Source: Candidatus Coatesiibacteriota bacterium (GTDB lineage Bacteria; B130-G9). Taken from it: a stretch of DNA of 6,979 nt. The stretch is from contig JAFGIT010000231.1 in assembly GCA_016929465.1 (NCBI GenBank), positions 1 through 6,979 of the forward strand. Reading direction: 5' to 3'. Under the pieces are notes generated by a model, which was given only the letters and a program-made list of their open reading frames with translations, searched no databases and was not told the DNA's origin. How positions within the stretch are numbered: the first letter of the stretch is position 1; every line of letters begins with the position of its first letter. The position numbers and the translations under genes are program-made. This document shows positions 1-4,867 of this stretch, piece after piece.

Positions 1-153
1 ATCGCAGCATTTTCCCTCAATGCGAAAGACCAGCCTCTCTGGGCTAACGACAGTCAGGACTGACAGTGCTGGCTTGCCAACCGCGCTGCTGCCGGGATAG
101 AGATTCATCCTCAATCCTGGCCTGATGACGGTTGCCGGTTCAACCTCGAACAT
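1..153 (-). CDS. Partial N-terminus of unidentified protein, possibly PilZ/YcgR-type N-domain
   Basis: Only the first 51 codons are in the window; the reading frame is open to the left edge. The start is the ATG whose complement is at 151-153. It is preceded by a purine-rich GAGGGA ribosome-binding site (complement at 160-165) with a 6-nt spacer, and an in-frame stop lies at 169-171, so this is the only sensible ATG start. The peptide begins MFEVEPATVIRPGLRMNLYP and continues with alternating hydrophobic residues (SVLTVVSPERLVFRIEG), as in a small beta-barrel. The 'R-P-G-x-R-M-x-L' start followed by strands resembles the N-terminal domain that precedes PilZ in YcgR-like cyclic-di-GMP effectors. 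That is a weak resemblance judged by eye, and the diagnostic PilZ RxxxR motif would lie outside the window. The gene is on the same strand as etfBA but 216 nt downstream of etfA, so it is probably a separate transcription unit. The presence of a gene is fairly likely; its function is uncertain. Confidence 0.5.
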   Translation of the reverse strand, partial: MFEVEPATVIRPGLRMNLYPGSSAVGKPALSVLTVVSPERLVFRIEGKCCD

Positions 154-234
154 ATCGCATCCCTCGATTTATGGTTTGCGGGATTTGATGATCCAATGAC
201 CACTCATCGACAACAGGCGAGTGGCCGTAGTCAG

Positions 235-261
235 ATCACCGCCTCATCCCTCAACGGTGAT
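235..261. repeat. Inverted repeat ATCACCG-N13-CGGTGAT
   Basis: The arms ATCACCG (235-241) and CGGTGAT (255-261) are perfect 7-bp complements separated by 13 nt. The same two 7-mers occur in opposite order at 4252-4277. Next to the ATCACCG arm both sites also share ATCACCGCC and, a few bases on, CATCCCTC. It may be a protein-binding site, a small dispersed repeat, or chance. Confidence 0.4.
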
Positions 262-324
262 TCCCTGCCCTTTTCAAGAAGCGGAGATTAGCGCCGAAAT
301 ACGATTCTATCTGAGAACATCATC

Positions 325-363
325 GGCAGAAACCATGGACAACATTAGCTGCTTGTCACTGCC
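325..363 (-). terminator. Possible 3'-end hairpin of the etfBA transcript
   Basis: Six bases after the etfA stop codon the minus-strand RNA can fold into a nested hairpin. The outer arms are GGCAG/CUGCC (complements at 359-363 and 325-329). The inner arms are GACAA/UUGUC (complements at 353-357 and 338-342) around a 10-nt loop. The position suits a transcript end, but the stem is interrupted and no U-run follows, so it is more likely a 3'-stabilising or Rho-associated structure than a strong intrinsic terminator. Confidence 0.25.
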
Positions 364-369
364 AGTAAT

Positions 370-1560
370 CTAAAGCCTCTTCAAACGCTCCGTGAGCTTG
401 GGGACAACCTGGAGCACATCACCGACGATGCCATAGGTCGCGACCTTGAATATCGGTGCCTCAGGGTCCTTATTGATCGCGATGATCACATCTGAGGTGC
501 GCATTCCTGCCAGGTGCTGTATCGCGCCCGATATGCCGCACGCGATATATAACTTCGGCCGGACAGTCTTGCCAGTCTGGCCGACCTGGTGTGGATATGG
601 AATCCACCCAGCATCGACTGCAGCCCTGGAGGAGCCCACGACGCCGCCCAGGACCTTTGCAAGCTCCCGCACAACGCTGAAATTCTCGGGCTTTCCAAGG
701 CCCCTTCCGCCCGAGACTATAATGTCAGCATCAACCAGGTTCACGCTCTCCAGCTCATCCTTAATATATTCCAGAACTTCGGTCAGTATCCTTGCATCTC
801 CGAGAACAAGTGACTCGCGGACCATCTCACCCGATCTCGACGCATCAAGCTCGGGCATCTCCATCACCTTTGGCCGAACGGTTGCCATCTGCGGCCTGTG
901 CTTCTCGCAAAGAATCTGCGCCATTATGTTGCCGCCAAAGGCTGGACGCGTCTGGAGAAGGCTCTTTCCGTCGTCGGCAATTCGAAGCTCGGTGCAGTCC
1001 GCAGTAAGACCTGTCTCTAGGCGTGTCGCAACCGCGCCGGCCAGGTCTCTTCCGCAGATGGTTGCACCGATGAGAATTATCTCTGGCTTGTATTTCTTTA
1101 CAAGGGAGACAAAAGCCTCCATGTAAGGCACTGTCCGATAGGGTGAGAGTCGCTCATCCTCCACGAGATACACGCAGTCGGCTCCATAATGGAATAGCTG
1201 GCTTGCGAGGTTCTCGACCTCATGGCCGAGGAGGACAGTGCAAAGCCTGCAACCAAGTGTGTCAGCGAGCTCACGCCCCTTCCCGAGAAGCTCGGGAGTG
1301 ACATGAACTATCTTACCCTCCTCAACCTCGCAGAATACCCATACGTCCCTGTAATCGGTCAGCTTAGATTCCTGCAGACGATGCTCTATAGGGATCGAAA
1401 GAGCCTCAACTGGGCATACCGAGATGCAGGCAGCGCAGTCGTTGCACGCCTCGGATGCTACTGCAACTCCATCGTTCAGGCTGAGAGCACCGAGCGGGCA
1501 GGAAGGTACACACACACCGCAGCCGGTGCAAAGGTCAATATCTATTCTCAACTGTGCCAT
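370..1560 (-). CDS. etfA: Electron transfer flavoprotein alpha subunit with N-terminal 2x[4Fe-4S] ferredoxin domain
   Basis: This 396-residue protein is the FAD-binding alpha subunit of an ETF heterodimer, acting in the cytoplasm or at the inner membrane face. Residues 1-55 form a bacterial-type ferredoxin domain with two cluster motifs: C11-x2-C14-x2-C17-x3-C21-P and C39-x2-C42-x2-C45-x3-C49-P. Residues ~70-240 are the ETF Rossmann-like domain. Residues ~270-390 are the FAD domain, with GGRGLG (284-289), SSRAAVDAGW (310-319), QVGQTGK (325-331), the signature YIACGISGAIQHLAG (338-352) and INKDPEAPIF (362-371). The extra ferredoxin domain explains why it is longer than the usual ~310-330 residues. 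From known relatives, such fused EtfA subunits occur in bifurcating complexes, for example caffeyl-CoA reductase and lactate dehydrogenase of Acetobacterium. The start is supported by GGGAGAG upstream, in the 13-nt gap after etfB, so the two are co-transcribed. The partner dehydrogenase is not in the window. Confidence 0.96.
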   Translation of the reverse strand: MAQLRIDIDLCTGCGVCVPSCPLGALSLNDGVAVASEACNDCAACISVCPVEALSIPIEHRLQESKLTDYRDVWVFCEVEEGKIVHVTPELLGKGRELADTLGCRLCTVLLGHEVENLASQLFHYGADCVYLVEDERLSPYRTVPYMEAFVSLVKKYKPEIILIGATICGRDLAGAVATRLETGLTADCTELRIADDGKSLLQTRPAFGGNIMAQILCEKHRPQMATVRPKVMEMPELDASRSGEMVRESLVLGDARILTEVLEYIKDELESVNLVDADIIVSGGRGLGKPENFSVVRELAKVLGGVVGSSRAAVDAGWIPYPHQVGQTGKTVRPKLYIACGISGAIQHLAGMRTSDVIIAINKDPEAPIFKVATYGIVGDVLQVVPKLTERLKRL

Positions 1561-1573
1561 CTCCCGCTCTCCC

Positions 1574-2368
1574 CTATGCCAATCCGTCTGCTTGCATTTT
1601 TCTCACCAGCTTCTCCACGACCTCATCGACCTCGCCCTCGAAGACCACGCCACCGGCCCTCATGGGCGGGGTAAATACACGCTCCACCCACGTGGGGGAA
1701 CCTCCGAGACCGATCCGCGTGGGGTCAGCGCCGACATCAGCAGCGCCCCACACATCTATCGTGCGCTTATTGGCCTTTCTGATGCCTAGAAGCGAGGGGT
1801 ATCGCGGCTGGTTGATGTCCTTGACGACTGTCAGAACAGCCGGTAGACGTCCTCTGATCGCCTCGACGCACCCCTCGAGCATTCGATGAACGGTCACCGC
1901 CCGCCCCTCGGGATTCAGGTCAACTACCTTGCAGACGTAGGTCAGCTGGGCGAGGCCAAGTCGAGTGGCGATGCCCGGTCCGACCTGGGCGGTGTCGCCG
2001 TCAATTGCTTGCTTGCCGCAGACTACGAGGTCGTAGTCGCCTATTCTCGCGATCGCGCGAGAAAGCGCGTAGGAGGTAGCGAGCGTATCCGAGCCCGCAA
2101 AATTGGGATCATTCAACAAGACCGCCTCATCTGCGCCCATCGCAAGAGCCTGCTTCAAGGCCTTTTCGGCCTGAGCAGGGCCCATGCTGATTACCCATAT
2201 ATCGCCCCCATGACGCTCCTTCAAAAGGAGAGCCTCTTCGATGGCGTATTCATCAAAGGGATTGATGATGGCCTCCGCCCCCTCCCGATTGAGCGTGTTG
2301 TCCTCCGGATTTATGGTGACGTCCGAGGCGGACTCCGGAACTTGTTTAATGCATACTATAGTTCTCAT
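1574..2368 (-). CDS. etfB: Electron transfer flavoprotein beta subunit, bifurcating-type
   Basis: This 264-residue protein is the beta subunit that pairs with the adjacent EtfA. It begins MRTIVCIKQVPESASDV, the usual EtfB first strand and loop. It contains NPFDEYAIEEALLLKE (36-51), GADEAVLLND (78-87), AGSDTLATS (91-99), CGKQAIDGDTAQVGP (117-131) and the beta-subunit signature region VHRMLEGCVEAIRGRLPAVLT (160-180). The GSDTLATS and QAIDGDTAQVGP stretches closely match what I recall of bifurcating EtfB proteins such as that of Acidaminococcus, where this subunit binds a second FAD and the NADH site. Human-type EtfB, which binds AMP, differs at these places. The bifurcating assignment is therefore an inference from motif resemblance. 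The length is normal. The ribosome-binding site is weak (AGGT close to the ATG). It is first in the operon and faces a control region with a candidate promoter at 2415-2441. Confidence 0.95.
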   Translation of the reverse strand: MRTIVCIKQVPESASDVTINPEDNTLNREGAEAIINPFDEYAIEEALLLKERHGGDIWVISMGPAQAEKALKQALAMGADEAVLLNDPNFAGSDTLATSYALSRAIARIGDYDLVVCGKQAIDGDTAQVGPGIATRLGLAQLTYVCKVVDLNPEGRAVTVHRMLEGCVEAIRGRLPAVLTVVKDINQPRYPSLLGIRKANKRTIDVWGAADVGADPTRIGLGGSPTWVERVFTPPMRAGGVVFEGEVDEVVEKLVRKMQADGLA

Positions 2369-2414
2369 GGCTACCTATTCAATATTCCAGGGTGTTTAAG
2401 CTAAGGAATAGAAA

Positions 2415-2441
2415 ACTATAGGAGGCACTCGGAACGGTCAA
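2415..2441 (-). promoter_or_regulatory. Candidate sigma-70 promoter for etfBA
   Basis: On the minus strand a TTGACC -35 element (complement at 2436-2441) is followed by TATAGT as -10 (complement at 2415-2420). Each matches consensus at five of six bases. The 15-bp spacer is shorter than the usual 16-18, which lowers confidence. Transcription would start near 2408, giving a leader of about 40 nt before the etfB ATG. Confidence 0.35.
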
Positions 2442-2474
2442 GTTAAAAGATAGCCCCAGTTCGGCCGCCTCCTA
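2419..2474. repeat. 8-bp perfect inverted repeat TAGGAGGC / GCCTCCTA flanking the etf promoter
   Basis: The left arm TAGGAGGC (2419-2426) overlaps the proposed -10 box of etfBA. The right arm GCCTCCTA (2467-2474) lies upstream of the -35 box, and 40 nt separate the arms. It could be two half-sites of a regulator or an RNA stem. Each arm read on its own strand resembles a Shine-Dalgarno sequence, but no start codon follows at a usable distance on either strand. Confidence 0.4.
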
Positions 2475-2521
2475 ATCGCCCCCGGCTGACATTCTGGTCT
2501 TCTCTCACTCGAGGTTCGCGC

Positions 2522-2842
2522 TCACCGGTGGTGGATTTCGCAGAAGATATCTATCCTCTCCATCAGAGGCATGAGAGAGTATGTACCATCGCCAGCCTCA
2601 TACGCCCTGCGCTTTTTGGGGAGAATTCCCCAGATGAGCTTGACAGAATCCTGACGCCTATGAGATAAACACATCAGGCTTAAGGTATAATGTGAAAGAG
2701 ACGATTCAAGAGTCGAGATGTCATACTCACGCGCAATGCGGGACGGGGGATTAAGAACCATTAGCCTGTCTCTGTCAACGCGACTGACCTCTCTGGTTTT
2801 ATCGATTTCTTCAAACAATGTTCGCGGACAGGCGTAGGTCAT
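2522..2842 (-). CDS. Doubtful small hypothetical ORF (106 aa) opposite the radical SAM leader
   Basis: A minus-strand frame starting at the ATG complementary to 2840-2842 runs 106 codons to a stop at 2522-2524. The encoded protein, starting MTYACPRTLFEEIDKTREVS, is charged and shows no membrane segment, metal motif or domain I recognise. In its favour, it does not lie opposite a real gene for most of its length and it has AGAAGG just upstream. Against it, its ATG overlaps the ATG of the divergent radical SAM gene within a shared CATG, its Shine-Dalgarno would lie inside that gene, and its first codon positions show only a weak purine bias. A start further upstream at 2896 is even less likely because it overlaps the radical SAM coding region. 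If real, it would lie between etfB and its upstream neighbour, on the etf strand. Chance is the more probable explanation. Confidence 0.2.
   Translation of the reverse strand: MTYACPRTLFEEIDKTREVSRVDRDRLMVLNPPSRIAREYDISTLESSLSHYTLSLMCLSHRRQDSVKLIWGILPKKRRAYEAGDGTYSLMPLMERIDIFCEIHHR
2615..2634. repeat. Compact hairpin/palindrome TGGGGA-GAAT-TCCCCA
   Basis: The perfect arms TGGGGA (2617-2622) and TCCCCA (2627-2632) enclose a 4-nt loop. One G-T wobble and one further pair extend the stem to 2615-2634. A run of five T lies on the left arm side (2613-2617), partly within the stem, so it is not placed as a terminator tail for rightward reading, and for leftward reading it becomes an A-run. An operator or RNA element upstream of the radical SAM gene is more plausible than a terminator. 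Confidence 0.35.
2640..2691 (+). promoter_or_regulatory. Candidate promoter elements for the radical SAM gene
   Basis: A perfect TTGACA lies at 2640-2645, with GATAAA at 2664-2669 after an 18-bp spacer (four of six -10 bases). A perfect TATAAT lies at 2686-2691, but its matching -35 region is poor. Either could serve the gene starting at 2841, giving a leader of about 140-165 nt. Confidence 0.3.
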
Positions 2843-4220
2843 GCGCCTTCTGCTGATTAATCCCACCAACCCACTCGTCAGTATTGTCAGAGTCAAGGAG
2901 AACCGGTGGAATCGCTATCGAGTATGGAAACCCCTTGGGCTTATGGTACTCGCTGGCCTGACTCCGGCTGAATGGGACATTGTGATCCTGGATGAGAATG
3001 TCGGGGTTCCTGACTATGATTCCGTCGCCCGGCCAGACCTCGTCGGCATAACAGCCTTTACGTCACAGGCAAGCCGCGCTTATGAGATTGCGTCCTATTT
3101 CCGTCGGCAAAATGTGCCTGTGGTCATGGGAGGTATTCACGCCACTGTCTGCGAGGACGAAGCCCTGGAATATGTCGATGCCGTTGTAACCGGTGAGGCT
3201 GAGAGTATCTGGATCCAGGTTCTCGAGGACGCAAGGCAGGGCCATCTGAAGAACAAGTACGCGGGAGGATTCGCTGAAATAGACCAGGTTCCGCCTGCAA
3301 GACATGATCTTTTGACGGCCGACTATGCTTTTGGTGCGATACAAACCACGCGCGGCTGCCCCTTTAACTGCAACTTCTGCAGCGTCTCGACGTTCAATGG
3401 ACTCCGGTATCGACAGCGGCCCATTCCAGATGTCATCCGGGAATTTAAGTCGGTCCGCGAGAAGCAGGTACTCGTCGTGGACGATAACCTCGTAGGCACT
3501 CGCAGGGAACATATTGACCGCACTAAGGAGCTGTTCCGCGCCTTGATCCAGGCTGATCTTGGCAAAGAATTGATTGCCCAGGCGACGATAAATTTCGCGG
3601 ACGATGAAGAGCTAATGGCCTTGGCTGCAAAAGCAGGCTGCAAGGGCGTCTTCATCGGCTTTGAATCTCCCTCAGTGGAGGGTCTCCGCGAGATCGGAGG
3701 AAAATACCACTTGCTGAAAGGCCGCGACTTCAGGGCGTCAGTCAAGCGAATACAACGGCACAAGATGCAAGTGGCTGGATCTTTCATCATCGGTCTCGAC
3801 GCCGACGAGGCCGGCACGGGCAAACATATCGCAGAGACTGCTCGCCGGTATGGGGTGGATTATATCAATGTCCTTTTCTTGACACCGTTGCCGGGCACCA
3901 GATTATGGGAGAATATGGCTTCTAAGGACCGGCTTCCACTGACCAGATTTCCGGATGATTGGAAATACTACACTCTGACTTACCCAGTAGCAGACTATTG
4001 CCACCTATCCCTGGATCAGGTGATTGACGAAATGATATCGTGCGAACGAGACTTCTACTCGACATCACACATCGTTCGCAGAATGCTGCGAAGCCTGTGG
4101 GAATGGCGCAATCCGCTATTCACCCTGGTGGGAAATCTCTCATATAAGCGCAACTCTCGCATTGCTGCCCAGAAATACATGGAATTCAGATCGGTGCGGG
4201 GCTTGAGAAGCATGCAATAG
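2841..4220 (+). CDS. B12-binding domain radical SAM protein, substrate unknown
   Basis: This complete 459-residue protein has the class-B (cobalamin-binding) radical SAM architecture. Residues 1-~140 are the B12-binding Rossmann fold: MRLLLINPTNP at the first strand, IVILDENV (47-54), RPDLVGITAFT (64-74), VPVVMGGIHATVCEDEAL (92-109) and VDAVVTGEAE (112-121). No DxHxxG motif is present, which is common in this class and implies cobalamin bound without a protein histidine ligand. Residues ~165-375 are the radical SAM barrel, with the [4Fe-4S]-binding C173-x3-C177-x2-C180. Further barrel segments are VVDDNLVGTRRE (212-223), GVFIGFESPS (269-278), GSFIIGLDAD (313-322) and FLTPLPGTRLWENM (346-359). 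Residues ~380-459 form a basic, aromatic-rich tail like those after the barrel in BchE/HpnP-like relatives. The family includes methylases, cyclases and lipid-modifying enzymes, so the reaction cannot be stated. The start matches the family N-terminus; the ribosome-binding site is modest (AGG/AGGT just upstream). Confidence 0.92.
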   Translation: MRLLLINPTNPLVSIVRVKENRWNRYRVWKPLGLMVLAGLTPAEWDIVILDENVGVPDYDSVARPDLVGITAFTSQASRAYEIASYFRRQNVPVVMGGIHATVCEDEALEYVDAVVTGEAESIWIQVLEDARQGHLKNKYAGGFAEIDQVPPARHDLLTADYAFGAIQTTRGCPFNCNFCSVSTFNGLRYRQRPIPDVIREFKSVREKQVLVVDDNLVGTRREHIDRTKELFRALIQADLGKELIAQATINFADDEELMALAAKAGCKGVFIGFESPSVEGLREIGGKYHLLKGRDFRASVKRIQRHKMQVAGSFIIGLDADEAGTGKHIAETARRYGVDYINVLFLTPLPGTRLWENMASKDRLPLTRFPDDWKYYTLTYPVADYCHLSLDQVIDEMISCERDFYSTSHIVRRMLRSLWEWRNPLFTLVGNLSYKRNSRIAAQKYMEFRSVRGLRSMQ

Positions 4221-4251
4221 AGTCAACAGAGCGGCCCGCGGTTATCCGAAA

Positions 4252-4277
4252 CGGTGATTATTGACCACATATCACCG
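4252..4277. repeat. Inverted repeat CGGTGAT-N12-ATCACCG
   Basis: These are perfect 7-bp arms (4252-4258 and 4271-4277), 32 nt after the radical SAM stop codon. The same two 7-mers, in opposite order, form the repeat at 235-261. There is no U-tract, so it is a weak terminator candidate at best. Confidence 0.4.
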
Positions 4278-4330
4278 CCCTGGCATCCCTCTCAAAAGAT
4301 CAGAGGCTCTTGGATTTGAAGATCGATGCA

Positions 4331-4350
4331 CTGAGGTGTCCTGACCTCAG
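4331..4350 (+). terminator. Hairpin downstream of the radical SAM gene
   Basis: CTGAGGT (4331-4337) and ACCTCAG (4344-4350) are perfect complements around a 6-nt loop. This is the tightest stem in the region after the stop codon at 4218-4220. The bases that follow (AATCTGTCCC) are not a U-run, so it may be a transcript 3'-end structure or an operator rather than an intrinsic terminator. Confidence 0.35.
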
Positions 4351-4482
4351 AATCTGTCCCAAAAGGTACAATTGCTCTTTCTGGCCTGTTCATATTTGTC
4401 CAATTCGTTAAACCATGTATTCGACCATTATTGGCCTATAATAACACTATTATTGCATAAATAGTCATAATTATCGATGCTC

Positions 4483-4516
4483 ATATCCCAATCTCCAAGT
4501 CGATGTTTGGGGATAT
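4483..4516. promoter_or_regulatory. Inverted repeat ATATCCC-N20-GGGATAT, possible activator site
   Basis: Perfect 7-bp arms lie at 4483-4489 and 4510-4516. The centre is about 100 bp upstream of the start point predicted from the sigma-54-type promoter at 4573-4588. Enhancer-binding activators of sigma-54 typically bind dyads at about this distance, so this is a reasonable candidate upstream activator site. No regulator gene is present in the window. Confidence 0.3.
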
Positions 4517-4572
4517 AGATCAGCAATGAAATCGGCCAACCAAAGGACAAACATGCAAAAATGCGACTCTTA

Positions 4573-4588
4573 TGGCACAAAAAATGCT
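4573..4588 (+). promoter_or_regulatory. Sigma-54 (RpoN)-type promoter upstream of the propeller gene
   Basis: The sequence TGGCAC-AAAAA-ATGCT matches the consensus TGGCAC-N5-TTGCT at all but one fixed base. The invariant GG (4574-4575) and GC (4586-4587) are separated by exactly 10 bp, as sigma-54 requires. Transcription would start near 4599, leaving a leader of about 270 nt before the ATG at 4868. The promoter lies in non-coding DNA in the right orientation. It has not been tested against background frequency. Confidence 0.5.
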
Positions 4589-4853
4589 TATTTCCCCATT
4601 TGGGGTAGCTTAATGAGTGGTCAGCGCAGACCCGGGCGCTTCAGGAAATGGCTATAAAGGATCGAATGTGATGTCGAACGCTTGCGATCCTGCCTTACGG
4701 AGACTGGTCGCGGAAAGCAGGCTTGGAACTAACAATGAGGCGGGTCGGCCTCTGGACCGATACCAAGTGACCGCATCTCGCCACATCGGTCTCTTGTCGA
4801 GTACATCGAACCTGATTGCTGCATTTCTACATACCAATAAAACCCAAATCAAT

Positions 4854-4860
4854 AGGAGGT
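4854..4860 (+). promoter_or_regulatory. Strong ribosome-binding site for the propeller gene
   Basis: AGGAGGT at 4854-4860 is an essentially perfect Shine-Dalgarno sequence, 7 nt before the ATG at 4868. It fixes that codon as the start of the exported propeller protein. Confidence 0.85.
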
Positions 4861-4867
4861 CGGGACT

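Larger units (their letters stand above)
154..369. other. Intergenic spacer between etfA and the left-edge gene
   Basis: This 216-nt stretch has no credible ORF on either strand. It should hold the 3' end of the etf transcript and the promoter of the left-edge gene. Three small inverted repeats are visible: 325-363 (next to the etfA stop), 235-261 (ATCACCG/CGGTGAT arms) and 200-224 (CCACTC/GAGTGG arms, 13-nt loop). None is followed by a clear U-tract, so I do not call a classic intrinsic terminator. I saw no confident sigma-70 promoter on the minus strand. Confidence 0.6.
2369..2840. other. Divergent control region between etfB and the radical SAM gene
   Basis: These 472 nt separate two genes that read away from each other. 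Visible elements are a candidate sigma-70 promoter for etfB (2415-2441), an 8-bp inverted repeat flanking it (2419-2474), a palindrome CACCGGTG (2523-2530), a compact hairpin (2615-2634), and candidate -35/-10 elements facing the radical SAM gene (2640-2691). A minus-strand frame is open over 2522-2842 and is entered separately as a doubtful small gene. Otherwise I see no gene here. Confidence 0.6.
4221..4867. other. Long intergenic region with hairpins and a sigma-54-type promoter
   Basis: These 647 nt lie between two genes on the plus strand. The left part holds two hairpins (4252-4277 and 4331-4350) that could end the radical SAM transcript. The middle is AT-rich, with TATAAT at 4437-4442 and an ATAATA/TATTAT dyad at 4438-4453, but no good -35 box. 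The right part holds an inverted repeat at 4483-4516, a sigma-54-type promoter at 4573-4588, a short CCCC/GGGG stem at 4594-4605 and a long leader to the next gene. A GTG-initiated frame of 84 codons (4617-4871) overlaps the next ATG by four bases. It has no convincing ribosome-binding site or recognisable domain, so I do not call it. Confidence 0.6.

Noticed and set aside
446-1126. Long plus-strand open frame (226 codons) opposite etfA
   Set aside because: It lies wholly antisense to a clearly recognised etfA. The protein is rich in Ser, Pro, Arg and Ala with no domain, typical of a shadow frame.
1222-1889. Several overlapping plus-strand open frames opposite the etfA start and etfB end
   Set aside because: They are antisense to two well-identified genes, are Pro/Arg/His-rich and low in complexity, and have no supported start.
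1886-2404. Plus-strand open frame of 172 codons opposite etfB
   Set aside because: It is antisense to the EtfB catalytic motifs, and its composition follows from etfB codon structure. No domain is recognisable.
2523-2530. Palindrome CACCGGTG
   Set aside because: It is eight bases, overlaps the stop of the doubtful minus-strand ORF, and could easily occur by chance. It was not listed as a separate feature.
4437-4453. TATAAT and an AT-rich dyad as a sigma-70 promoter for the propeller gene
   Set aside because: The -10 box is perfect but no acceptable -35 element lies 16-18 bp upstream, and the site is over 400 nt from the gene. The sigma-54-type site is the better candidate.
4599-4867. Leader considered as a riboswitch (cyclic-di-GMP-I, cobalamin)
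   Set aside because: I could not find the conserved cores of those classes. Only short stems such as GACCGAT/ATCGGTC are visible.
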